A stretch of 64,000 bases of DNA from Sorex araneus (lineage: Eukaryota; Chordata; Mammalia; Eulipotyphla; Soricidae): the NCBI RefSeq assembly GCF_027595985.1, contig NC_073313.1:113909552-113973551 (forward strand). Reading direction: 5' to 3'. The notes below the pieces were generated by a model that did not search any database, was not told the origin of the DNA, and was given only the letters and a program-made list of their open reading frames with translations. A program made the translations under genes and the position numbers. Shown here one piece after another: positions 54,159 to 64,000 of the stretch. How positions within the stretch are numbered: the first letter of the stretch is position 1; each line of letters starts with the position of its first letter.

Positions 54159-54542
54159 TGTCGTGTCTGAAGAGGACACGGGACCTGGGACAATGCAGTG
54201 CACTCAGGAAGGGACAGATGACTACACGTCCAGCACGCAGTGTCTTTATTCCAAATCATCAGTGGTTATATACTTGCCATGATCAGAAAAACAATTTCCT
54301 ACTAATAATAAAGGCAATTATCCTATTACAATAAATCACATAGCACATTTCCTCCTTTATGGTCAGTCATGTACAATCATTTACTAGTTAACTTGTTAAC
54401 TACCATTAATGCATCAAGGTGCCAGGCTAGAGACGCAAGACCTGGGCCGTTCCCAGGTCAGGGAGGCACAAGGCATTCCTTGCGCTCAGTGACTGTGCTT
54501 CTGCAGTCAATTCACATACCTGAGTTCAGCCCACAGTCACCA
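54159..54542 (-). mobile_element. Solo LTR, minus strand, 384 bp
   Basis: On the minus strand it starts TGGTGACTGTGGGC and ends AGACACGACA. A 7-bp direct repeat TCTCAAG flanks it (54152-54158, 54543-54549). A TATA element (complement of TTATATA, 54267-54273) and poly(A) signal (complement of TTTATT, 54245-54250) are about 20 bp apart, the same tight spacing as in the LTR at 2453, and both have GACACGGGACC near the end, so they may be related class II LTRs. Confidence 0.65.
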
Positions 54543-54549
54543 TCTCAAG

Positions 54550-55006
54550 GGGCTCAGGCCGACTTCCAAGTTCCACGTGCAGAAGGGAAAGAGAAGCATC
54601 ACCATTGCTTTCTCCTCCACACTTCTCCTCCACATTTCTCCGCACTTCACCTGAGGTACAATAATATTGCTATTGTAGAATCTAAAGACAAAGCAAATCT
54701 GAGCTACACAGTCCTCTGAAAAAATATCTAAAATATATGTACAGATATGAGGCCCAGGATCCCCCAGGCAGTGCTGGAGGACCATGCATCTGGAAATAGA
54801 ACTTGGGCCCAAGGCATAAGCATGCGAAGCATGAGATGCAACCCCTAAATAAAACAAATACATGCAGTATGAGACATCAGTTTATACTTCATTGCCCATA
54901 TCCTTAATGCCTCCCCAAGTATGTATATGAATAGATTTTTGTATAGGATTCTGAGGTGGTTAGAGAAAAAAACAGCCACTAAAACCAGCAGACTTTCTCA
55001 TTCTTG
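54550..55006. other. Mostly unique; SINE-like fragment
   Basis: 54750-54846 resembles an old reverse SINE (GAGGCCCAGGATCCCCCAGG, CAAGGCATAAGCATGCG). No gene recognised. Confidence 0.45.
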
Positions 55007-55017
55007 CATTAAGCATT

Positions 55018-55273
55018 CATTGTATCACTGTATCACTGTCATCCCCTTGCCCATCAATTTGCCGGAGTGGGCACCAGTAACGTCTCCATTGTGAGACTTG
55101 TTGTTACTGTTTTTGACATATTGAATACACCACGGGTAGCTTGCCAGGCTCTGCCATGCAGGCATGATACTCTCAGTAGCTTGCCAGGCTCTCCGAGAGG
55201 GGCAGAGGAATCAAACCCAGGTCGGCCGTGTGCAAGGCAAATGCCTTACCCGGTGTGCTATCACTCCAGCCCA
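55018..55273 (-). mobile_element. SINE type B
   Basis: TGTATCACTGTATCACTGTC tail repeats (a unit also seen at the RTE end), RTE-like tail, complete body and head ending ATCACTCCAGCCC. TSD CATTAAGCATT / CATTAAGTATT. Confidence 0.95.
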
Positions 55274-55284
55274 CATTAAGTATT

Positions 55285-57165
55285 AAGAAGGGGAAAAGAA
55301 GAAGTTAGATGAGTCTCTTAGAGATTTGTCTGGGAGATTAGAAGAAGCAGATGGAGAAATCCTTGAGGCCCAGTTACTGGGAATGAGAATGTGGGAAAGA
55401 ATTTGAAAAGAAAAAAAAAATCTTGTATGTTTAATTAAACAAACCATATAAATCAAAAGTGGAAATAGAGCTGCCAAAAGGAGAATATGCAGTCTTGGAA
55501 GGAGAAGCTGTTTCTTTTACTCTGTTGCCTTACCAAAGAGGGGGAAAGCTGGTTTGGCAGAATTTCTAAGGTTTCAGAGTTTTTAGCTGAAACGTTTTTT
55601 CCAGAACTACCCAACAGTAGCTTTTATGCATAAAATGTTGTCTTGCATTCTTTAGCATCTTAATCATATTTAAACCAGAAGAGTAGAAAAAAATTTGGAA
55701 CCATGTTCTTCCCTGTGTAATGCGCCTGTTCTATGCCATGTGCATTGAGATTGCAGTTGTTTCTGAGGAGTAATCACAGGGCTTTTGTTGCAGAAAAAGA
55801 ACAGGGACCATATGCGTTGTACTCCAATATGTCATCTGTCACTATCTTCCTGGGAAGAAAAATAGCCTGTGAGAGGCTATAAACAGCTTGTACAACCACA
55901 ATAGGAGCTTTTTTGACAATCAAGAGCTTAAACAAATATTCAGACGAGATACAAGAGCAAGCCAAAGGATCTGACTATAATTTTCTGAGGCTTGATTTAT
56001 TGGTGTTCAAAATTGGAGTTACCTTTTCTAACGCATCTTCTAGTCTGCTACCTCCCTTTCTACTGTGCTAGTATCTCTGAATCCTTTTCTTACCGATATG
56101 TTTATACTAGATCAAATCAACGATTCAACTGTACTTTCTAATTCAGAAAGCAACGATTCATACTATTCTATACCTCTCAAATGCTACACCCTGACTCCCA
56201 CAAAAGCTAAAGTTCCTATCTCAAAACTAGATATTTGGAATTTTAAAGACCACAGTCTTTTACAGAACTAACTTAATTTTCTTGTTTATTTCACTATTTT
56301 TTTACATAATATGAAAATATAAACCTGTTGTAAAAAGAATTCCAATAATAATAGTTTGGATAGGATTATTTATAAGAGGAGAAAAGAGGGGCATATTATC
56401 ATAAAGTAAAAGATAGGAATTATATGCCCCAAGATCTCAAGAAGGGTAATGGGGAATTCCGAAGTGGGAAATATGAAGCATACTGCCTCCCCTATATATT
56501 GTTTTATTGAGAAAACTTTTAGTAATTCAGGCAGAAGTCTTCCAGACCTCCTTCACTGCTTATGAAGATCAAAATTGTATACATATTTCTATATGTTTTA
56601 AGAGATTAAGTGAGATAATAGTTTTTAGAACCTATCTATGGAGTTTAGTTTTCAATTGAGTCCACCATGTGACTACAGGGTTGACAATTTTGATCAAACC
56701 CCCAACATACACCCATCTAGGAAGGGAAGAGAGTATCAAGAGATTCAGTAGACAATGGTCAATGACTTAATCTACCATAATTATGTAACAAAGTTTCCAC
56801 AAAAAAACTAAAGGAGTGAGTTCAACGGGTTCTGAGAGTTTCTGGTGGGTGAAACCATAGAGGTTCTGGAAGAACAGCAATACTAGAAAGATTATGGATG
56901 CTCCCTGACCTTCTACCTTACTTTGCCCTATACATGTTTTGATCTGGCTGTTGGTTTGTATCCTTTAATATCTTTTGTACTAAAATGGTACTCTAGTGAA
57001 CAAATGGGTTTTCTGAAATTTTTGAGGTGATCTAGCAAATTAATCAAACTTACGGAAAGGGAGTAGAGGGCAACTATGATTTATACCTAGTAGGTCAGAA
57101 ATACAGGAAATAACATACTTCTGGCTTTCATGTAGAGGGCTGTCTTAAGGACTGCCCCTTTACAT
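55285..57165. other. Longest unique stretch of the window
   Basis: About 1.9 kb with no recognised repeat. Frames are at most 68 codons and lack domains. Nothing functional can be assigned. Confidence 0.5.
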
Positions 57166-57167
57166 GT

Positions 57168-57545
57168 GGAATTTAGTACTTACTGCAAGTAGATAGAGAA
57201 GGGACCACCAAGTGAAGGATGCTTGGAGGCCTCGCTGAGGCCTCTCTGAGGCCTCCAAGGATGGGAGATGCATGCTGAAAGTAGACTATAGACCGAACAT
57301 GATGGCCACCTACTACGTGTATTGAATCCATAACACCCCAAAGGAGAGAGAGAGTAAAACGGAATGTGCCTGTCACAGAGGTGGGGGGATGGAGGGGGTG
57401 TCAGGAGGGATACTGGGAATATTGGTGGTGGAGGATAGGCACCGGTGGAGGGATGGGTACTCGACCATTGTATAACTGGAATGTAATCACAAAAGTGTGT
57501 AAGTCTGTAATTCTATTTCACAGTGTTTCATTTAAAAATTAAACA
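57168..57545 (+). mobile_element. L1 3'UTR fragment
   Basis: GTAGACTATAGACCGAACAT, GATGGCCACC, GGATAGGCACCGGTGGAGGG and AGTGTTTCATTTAAAAATTA match the L1 3' end. An inserted GAGGCCTC-rich inverted repeat at 57222-57259 is not present in the other L1 copies. Confidence 0.85.
57222..57259. repeat. GAGGCCTC inverted repeat
   Basis: Perfect 12-bp arms CTTGGAGGCCTC (57222-57233) and GAGGCCTCCAAG (57248-57259) with a third GAGGCCTC in the loop. Confidence 0.9.
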
Positions 57546-58231
57546 AAAATGAAAACAAAAACAAGTAGACAGCACGAGTTGGGTTAAATTCTAGGATAGC
57601 CTATAGGTATACAAGAATTATTTGTTGGTGTAGGGAAACTTGCACACATGAGTATGCACATACACACATGTGTGTTAGCATTTGGCCCAGTAATCCAAGA
57701 AAACTAATACATAATACATATGGGCCAATCACTCTACTATGCACTTTACAAAAATTAAATCATTACAATTTCGTTATGCCCATATCACAGGTAAGAAACC
57801 TAAAAGCTGAGATGCAAGAAAGGAAAGTATGAAGGCAAAGTTTCCATAGTTTATAAGGGATGAAGCAAACTTAGCAATTCAGTCAGATTCTAAAGCCCAT
57901 GCTGATAATTGTCGTACAAATGGTGTATTATCAATACCAGTGCTTCTGTTTCAGTAATGGTCAGCAAACAGTTGTTGAGTGTTTTGCAGTATAATTGAAT
58001 GTCATAGCAACTGCACCTAAGAGGTGACTTTTAATAATATTCTTCCATTCACAAATTTGCTGTGCTAATTTTGACAATCCCTTTAATCTCTTCAAGCTTC
58101 AATTTCAGAGCTTTCTCTTTTCCCAAGTCCCACATGTCTAACCATCTTATTGGTATTGAGGTTGAAAATTATTTACTTTGGTATAGTCCAATCAACTGCT
58201 CCGTAATCAGAATCAATGATAATTGAAACAC
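57546..58231. other. Unique sequence
   Basis: AT-rich; no repeat or gene recognised. Confidence 0.45.
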
Positions 58232-58385
58232 TCAGGAGCCAGGGAGATGGCTCAAAGCACTGGAGAGTATATTTTTCCTGCTCGAGCTCCGTGTTCAACC
58301 CCCAGAACTACATGTGCATATGTGGAAAGGAGTTCAGAGTACCTCTACTGAAGTAGTTCTGAGCATCACTGGATGTGACCCTATT
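58232..58385 (+). mobile_element. Old tRNA-SINE
   Basis: CAGGAGCCAGGGAGATGGCT head with AAAGCACTGGAG, GTTCAACCCCCAGAACTAC and end CACTGGATGTGACCC. Worn. Confidence 0.6.
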
Positions 58386-59575
58386 CCCCCAGAGAAAAAG
58401 AAAACACAAAATCAATTTTAAAGTGGTTGGTTCTATATTTCTTGTTCACAGAGCTTACTACAGATCTCAACAAAACAGCTTGCTCACAACAGGTCCTTTT
58501 CTGGAACCACAGAACTGTCAGGTGAGAGCATAGAAAACAGCAGGTGTACAAGGAGTGGATGGAGGAGGAAAGAAGTTTTCCTATGATGAGCAAGAAAAGT
58601 TAAAACTATTGCCTACATAATCCTTTCTTCAGAAAAAAAACACCATGACATCATCTTTCATTATGGAGCTTTTTAAGTACGTGGTTTTATAACATTACAT
58701 TGATTTTTACAAAAGCACTATATCACAGATATTTCTGTAGTTTGAGTCAAAGTTTATTGAGTACCAAGTTACTTCACAGAAAACTAATTTACTAGTTCTA
58801 GTGGGCAATATGACCAGAAAATAGTTGAGGATATTACTATTTTTTTAAATATAGTCTTCCCTTTACTTCCCTCCATCTAAGTGTGTGTATGCTGTCATTG
58901 TGTAAATGGAAAATAATCCTGATTTATTATGTTCTTGCACTGTATCTCAAAAGTAATTCTCAACCTGACTGGACTTAAGAGGTTTCTTTTTTTTATATTT
59001 ATCCAAGCCAAGGTGTACAAAAACAAAAGAAATATATTTAGGATAAACAAAAAAAGTAGAAAATAGAAACTGCTTACTAAAAAAGGTAGATAGAAAAGTA
59101 TAAGGGGAGAGTCTGAGATGAGAAGAGAAAAGAAACAGAGGCAAACAGCAATAATAACCAGAATACATGTAGAAACTGTTCTCTTAAACTGTGGGTTGTG
59201 ATCCCATATGGGGGCAATGTAATTTTAAAAACTTGTTTTAACATAAATTTTAATGATTTGTTAAATATTTCATTTTATTACCTATTTTTATACCTATTGT
59301 GTATACCTATATATCTGGAGTCACTCGAAAAGTTTCTCAAGCAAAGGGATTGGAAGTGGAAAGTTTAAGTAGCCCTGATAAAGAAAAGTGAAAATAAATT
59401 CTATTACATTAATTATGTTGCCAAATTTCAGTAGCTTGAAATTGTGTATTGAAATCCATAGACTGAATTAATCATGAAATAAAACCCAACCAGTTGTAAC
59501 TTTCAAAATGATATTTGATGTTGATGGAATGTAAAGAAAAAGGAATATGAAATGTGATGTTTAACTAAATAGACT
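58386..59575. other. Unique sequence
   Basis: About 1.2 kb without recognised repeats or coding potential. The frame 58947-59168 (-) is low-complexity aromatic/serine and not supported. Confidence 0.45.
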
Positions 59576-59579
59576 ATTA

Positions 59580-60060
59580 AAGGCATCCTCCCAACACCCG
59601 TTCCCTACAAACACCAAACATACATTCTTCTCCTGTGCACATAGAATATTTTTGTTCTGTTTGTGGCTACACCCAGTAATCTCAAGGGCTACTCCCAGCT
59701 TAGTTCTTGGGAAGCACTTCCTGTGATGTTTAGGGTTTCATATGGTACCAGGGATCGAACTCAGCTTACTTCATGCAGAGCATGTGCTATTGAACAATCC
59801 CATTGGCCCACATATAGAACAATGTTGAGGATAAAGCACATGTTGAGAAATTAAACAAGTCTCAATAAAGTTATGAAAGTTGAAATATCAACTATATTTT
59901 CAAATAATCCATAGAAAGCAAGTTGGAAAAGACATATGGACATATTATTAAATAACTATTAGATCAACAAGAAAGTAAAAATGTATATTTCTAAGTTTTG
60001 TTAACAAGCTAGAATGAAAACATCATAATAAAATCATAATAAAAGCAGTACTAAAAGAAA
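59580..60060 (+). mobile_element. Old L1 endonuclease-region fragment with SINE insert
   Basis: ACATACATTCTTCTCCTGTG resembles the ORF2 segment at 34308-34330. Sequence after the SINE (ATGTTGAGAAATTAAACAAG) continues in old L1 style. The SINE (minus, 59653-59808; GTGGCTACACCCAGTAATCT to CAATCCCATTGGCCC) is itself old. Confidence 0.6.
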
Positions 60061-60100
60061 AGTTCATAGTATATGGGCTTATATTAGAAAACAAGCATCA

Positions 60101-60370
60101 CATGACGAAAGTAGATAATGGACCGAACATGATGACCTCTCAGTGTCTGTGTTGCAAGCAATAATGCCCAAAAGTAGAGAGCATGGGGAATATTGTTTTC
60201 CATAGAGGCAGGGGGAGGGTAGGAAAGAGAGGGTATACCTGGGATATTGATAGTGGGGAATGTGCATTGGTGGAGGGATGGGTGTTTGATCATTGTGAGA
60301 TAGTAACCCAAACATGAAAGCTTGTAACTATCTCACAGTGATTCAATAAAATTTAAAATACTTAAAAAAA
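60101..60370 (+). mobile_element. Short 5'-truncated L1, 270 bp
   Basis: Only the 3'UTR remains (GTAGATAATGGACCGAACAT to GTGATTCAATAAAATTT) with an A tail and TSD AGAAAACAAGCATCA on both sides (left end at 60100, right from 60371). A clean, fairly recent insertion. Confidence 0.92.
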
Positions 60371-60596
60371 AGAAAACAAGCATCAGTTTAAACAATCTAG
60401 ACTCTCATCTTAAGGAAGTAGAAAAAGAACCAGTGAACCCTAAGCCATTTGATGGAATAAAATAATAGAAATTTTGCCAAAAATGAAATAGAAGTTAAAA
60501 AATAATTTAAAAGTTCTTAAATTAAGAACAGGCTCTCAAAAGATTCAACAAGATTGGCTCATGAAGAATAAAAATTTTTAAAGTTACAATAAATAG

Positions 60597-60775
60597 GGGA
60601 TGGAGCAATAGCACAGCGGGTAAGCCTTGCACGCAGCCAACACGGGTTCGAATCCCAGAATCACATATGGCCCCTGAGCAGGGGTGATTCCTGAGTGCAG
60701 AGACAGGATTAACCCCTGTGCATCGCCAGGTGTGACCGAAAAAGAAAAATAAATAAATTAATAAAAATAATAATA
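60597..60775 (+). mobile_element. SINE type A with deletions
   Basis: The head lost about 10 bp (GGGTAAGCCTTGC) and the body lost the GCACCGCC word; (ATAA)n tail. TSD AAAGTTACAATAAATAG. Confidence 0.94.
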
Positions 60776-60905
60776 AAAGTTACAATAAATAGAATCAGAA
60801 ATGAAGGGACAATATTACAACAGAAATCTAAGCACTGCAAAGGATTATAGGAGGCTACAATGAACGATATTTATTAAGTTGGAGAACTTAGAATAAATGA
60901 AAAAA

Positions 60906-61077
60906 ATCTTTTTTTGTTTTTTGAGTTACACCCAGCAATGCACAGGGGTTACTCCTGGCTCTGCACTCAGGAATTACTCCTGGCGGTGCTCAGGGGACCA
61001 TATGGGATGCTGGGAATCAAACATGGGTCAGCCGCGTGCAAGGCAAAAGCCCTAACCGTGTGCTGTCACTCCAGCCC
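60906..61077 (-). mobile_element. SINE type A
   Basis: Reverse copy: TTTTTGAGTTACACCCAGC to GTCACTCCAGCCCC, with a short TSD-like AAATGAAAAA on both sides. Confidence 0.93.
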
Positions 61078-61582
61078 CAAAATGAAAAATTTTTTGCACC
61101 ATATACTCCCAAGGACTGAATTGGGAAGAAATAGAAAATTCAAACAGACCAATTAGAAGCAGGGAAATTGAATCAGTAATCAAATGGTTTCCCCGAAAGA
61201 AACTCCTTTATATATAACTTCAAAGGAGACTTAATAGCTAACCAGCTCAAACTCTTAAAATACTTAAAACAAAATTCTTCCAAATATTTTTATGACACCA
61301 TTAACCTGATAACAAAAGCAGGAGAAACATCACCACACAAACACACACACACACAAAACCTGCAGTTCAGTATCCATGGTGTATCTCCATGCAAACATCC
61401 CTAACAAAATAATAGCAAACTGAATCCAACAATGCATTAAAAATTTCACACAGTATGACAAAGTGCAATTTATTCCAGGGATATAAAGAGATATCAAATT
61501 ATGCCATCAATGTGATACAGAAAATTGACATAAAAAACACAAAACCCATATGATCACCTCACTACATGCCTCAAAGAAGTCT

Positions 61583-63491
61583 TTTGGTAGCAAATCTTAG
61601 GAAAAAGAATATGGGAGGAATCACCCTCCCCAACCTCAATCTCTACTACAAAGCGGTAATAATTAAAACAACATGGTACTGGAACAAAGGCAGAGCCACA
61701 GAACAATGACACAGGGTTGAATATCCTGACACACACCCTCAAATATATGATCATCTAATCTTTGATAAGGGAGCAAAAAATTTAAAAATGTGAATTGGAG
61801 CAAGGAAAGCCTCTTCAACAACTGGTGCTGGCAAAACTGGATAGCAATATGCAAAAAATGGGCTTAGATCTCTACTTAACACCATGTAAAAAAGTCAGGT
61901 CAAAGTGGATTAAAGATCTCAACATCAGGGGCTGGAGTGATAGCACAGCGGGTAGGGCGTTTGCCTTGCACGAGGCCGACCCGGGTTCGAATCCCAGCAT
62001 CCCATATGGTCCCCTGAGCACCGCCAGGGGTGATTCCTGAGTGCATGAGCCAGGAGTGACCCCTGTGCATCACCGGGTGTGACCCAAAAAGCAAAAAAAA
62101 AAAAATCTCAACATCAGACCAGAATCCATAAGGTACATGGAAGACAAGATTGGCAAAACCCTCCACGACATTGAAACTCAAGGTATTTTCAAAGATGACA
62201 CACCACTGGCCAAGCAATTGAAAACAGAGATAAACAAATGAGACTACCTCAAATTAAGAAGCTTCTGCACCTCAAAAGAAACAGTGACCAAAATACAAAG
62301 ACAGTCTACAGAATGGGAAAGGATATTCACCCAACACCCATCTGATAAGGGGTTCATATCAAGGTTATACAAGACACTAGTTGAAGTCTTCAAGAAGAAA
62401 ACTCCCAACCCCATCAAAAAACTGGGGATGGAAATGAACAGAAATTTTCTCAAAGAAGAAATTTGAATGGCTAGAAGACACACGAGAAAATGCTCTACGT
62501 CACTAATCATCAGGGAGATGCAGATTAAAACAACAATGAGATATCATTTCACACCACAGAGACTGGCCCACATCCAAAAGAACAAAAGCAACTGGTGTTG
62601 GCATGGATGTGGGGAGAAAGGCACTCTCCTTCACTGCTGGTGGGAATGCCGACTGGTTCAGCCCTTTTGGAAAACAATATGGACGGTTCTCAAAAAATTA
62701 GAAATTGAGTTCCCATTTGACCCAGTAACACCAGTCCTGGGAATATATCCTGGAGAAGCCAAAAGGTATATTAGAAATAACATCTGCATTTCTATGTTCA
62801 TTGCAGCACTGTTTACAATAGCCAAAATCTGGAAAAAAAACAGAGTGCCCAAAAACAGATGACTGGTTAAAGAAACTTTGGTACATCTACACAATGGAAT
62901 ACTATTTAGCTGTTAGAAAAGATAAAGTCATGAAATTTGCATATAAGTGGATCAACATGGAAAGTATCATGTTAAGTGAAATGAGTCAGAAAGTAAGAGA
63001 CAGACATAGAAAGATTGCACTAATCTGTGGAATATAAAATAACAGAGTGGGAGACTAACACCCAAGAGTTGTAGAGATAAGTATCAGGAGGTCTGCCCCA
63101 CAGCTTGGAAACTGGCCTCACATGCTGGGGGGAAAGGCAGCTGAGATAGAGAAGGGAACACCAAGTAGAGGATGTTGGGAGGACCCATTCGGGTTGGAAG
63201 ATGCGAACTAAAAGTAGACTATAGGCCGAACATGAAGGCCACTCAATACCTCTATTGCAAACTACAACACCCAAAAGGAGAGAGAACAAAAGGGAATGCC
63301 CTGCCGCAGAGGCAGGGTGGGGTGGTGGGGCATGGGGTGGGGATGTCGAGAGGGATACTGGGATCATTGGTGAAGGTGAATGGGCACTGGTGGAGGGATG
63401 GGTAAACAATCACTCTATGATTGAAATGCAAACACAAAAGTTCATAAGTTTGTAACTGTACATCACAGTGATTCTCTAATAAAATTTTTTT
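61583..63491 (+). mobile_element. 5'-truncated L1, about 1.9 kb (with SINE insert)
   Basis: Collinear with 36315-37995 of the intact L1: GGAAAAAGAATATGGGAGGA to GTGATTCTCTAATAAAAT. A stretch of 131 codons (62467-62862) is still open and encodes the zinc-knuckle region ([18 protein letters not shown]), but stops at about 62241, 62464 and 62860 break the rest. The type A SINE at 61928-62104 sits inside. Confidence 0.93.
61928..62104 (+). mobile_element. SINE type A inside the L1
   Basis: Complete near-consensus copy with B box GGTTCGAATCC, the GTGCATGAGCC variant and TSD ATCTCAACATCA (61916-61927, 62105-62116). Confidence 0.96.
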
Positions 63492-63778
63492 AAGGTTATA
63501 GCAATCTACACAATGTGGTGTGGGACTAAAAGCCACAACATGGAACAATAGAATAAAATTGAGCTCCCATAAATACATCCTCGTTCTATTGAGAATAAGT
63601 TGAATGCAAAAGAGTTAACAGCATAAAATGGAAGAGTGAAATTCTCTTCAATAAATGGTGTTGAGAAAACTGATAGTAAAAGGGAAAAAATAAAATTGGA
63701 CCACTATCTCACGCCATCCTCAAATATTTACTCAAAACAGAAGACTTAAATGTTAAACCCTAAATCATAAAATCACTT
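63492..63778 (+). mobile_element. Older L1 ORF2 fragment
   Basis: GCAATCTACACAATGTGGTG, GAACAATAGAATAAAATTG and CTTCAATAAATGGTGTTGAG are an old L1 ORF2 segment (about 36380-36620 equivalent), following directly after the 3' end of another L1. Confidence 0.78.
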
Positions 63779-63790
63779 GTATCACTTGTC
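63770..63790 (-). repeat. Short tandem tail of the RTE element
   Basis: Two 9-bp units ATCACTTGT (plus-strand reading) end the RTE copy in place of poly(A). The analogous GTATCACT units terminate type B SINEs at 30171 and 55021. Confidence 0.75.
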
Positions 63791-64000
63791 ATCTCGTTGA
63801 TCCTCGATTTGCTCGAGCGGGCGCCAGTAACACTTCCATTTGTCCCTGTCATGTGCTAGTGTAGCACAATGATATCTGCTCGCTCCAGGAACAGGAAGAG
63901 CCTTAAATCGTTCATTCAGGGTTTTGACAAAGAAGTCTGACCATCTCCTTGGTGGGTGGCCACGTGGTCTTTTGATGTCCCATGCAATCCAATCGGTAGC
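63782..64000 (-). CDS. RTE-clade LINE, C-terminus of the ORF (partial, cut by window edge)
   Basis: On the minus strand a frame is open from the window edge for 72 codons to a TGA at 63782-63784. It reads as an RTE-type endonuclease/reverse-transcriptase C-terminus: a DIKRPRGHPPRRWSDFF block, LAHDRDKW and a final YWRPLEQIEDQRDDK. The pattern R-G-x-P-P-x-R-W followed by A-x-D-R-x-x-W is typical of RTE elements. I recall an RTE of the common shrew reported as horizontally shared with parasitic nematodes, and this C-terminus has that character. The 3'UTR is almost absent: the stop is followed by ATCACTTGT repeats (63772-63790). Type B SINE tails match 63786-63842. Confidence 0.8.
   Translation of the reverse strand, partial: ATDWIAWDIKRPRGHPPRRWSDFFVKTLNERFKALPVPGASRYHCATLAHDRDKWKCYWRPLEQIEDQRDDK

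Larger units (their letters stand above)
60387..61575 (+). mobile_element. Old L1 ORF2 fragment with two SINE inserts
   Basis: AATAGAATCAGAAATGAAGG, GGGAAATTGAATCAGTAATC and GACAAAGTGCAATTTATTCC follow ORF2 between endonuclease and reverse transcriptase (about 34900-35540 of the intact copy). Broken frame. Type A SINEs lie at 60597 (+) and 60906 (-). (CA)n at about 61336-61354. Confidence 0.8.

Noticed and set aside
60914..61156. 81-codon frame on the plus strand
   Set aside because: Reads through a minus-strand type A SINE into an old L1; no independent gene.

Overview
The window is mammalian nuclear DNA, most likely from a soricid shrew (Sorex or a close relative). The evidence is dozens of copies of a tRNA-derived SINE of the shrew type (head GGGGCTGGAGCGATAGCACA, Pol III A and B boxes), an L1 close to the therian consensus, and, at the right edge, the 3' end of an RTE-clade LINE with the nematode-like C-terminus reported for the common shrew. 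No host protein-coding gene, tRNA gene, rRNA or CRISPR could be supported. This is an intergenic or intronic repeat landscape, and most open frames in it are chance translations of SINEs or of L1 antisense strands.

The centrepiece is a full-length L1 on the plus strand (32127-38054). It has a GC-rich 5'UTR built from 164-bp monomers, intact ORF1, intact ORF2 of 1272 codons with all endonuclease, reverse transcriptase and zinc-knuckle residues, a G-rich 3'UTR, a poly(A) tail and a perfect 17-bp target-site duplication (TSD). It looks young and possibly still competent for retrotransposition. It landed exactly at the 5' edge of an already present SINE.

Two active-looking SINE types share one tRNA-derived head but have different bodies and tails. 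Type A (about 28 recognisable copies of about 170 bp) ends in A-rich tails, as expected for L1 mobilisation. Type B (about 11 copies of about 245 bp) ends in short tandem repeats preceded by about 55 bp that match the last codons of the RTE ORF at 63782-64000, which points to RTE mobilisation. Two longer, head-less relatives of type B (23345-23945 and 30168-30740) carry an extra module and a GC-rich 5' half. They look like an undescribed intermediate or parental element.

Layout: 1-7300 unique DNA, SINEs, a 346-bp solo LTR, an old L1 5' half and a 1.08-kb solo LTR. 7300-9313 HAL1-like half-L1 elements. 9340-17530 a SINE-dense stretch with a minus-strand solo LTR (16346-16842). 17.8-31.8 kb truncated L1s, B-type SINEs, the long RTE-tailed elements, a 762-bp LTR and TA microsatellites. 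32.1-38.1 kb the intact L1. 38.3-50.4 kb an older L1 broken by three SINEs, nested SINEs and old L1 3' ends. 50.4-59.6 kb mostly unique DNA with one minus-strand solo LTR. 59.6-63.8 kb stacked L1 fragments with SINEs inside them. 63.8-64.0 kb the RTE 3' end.
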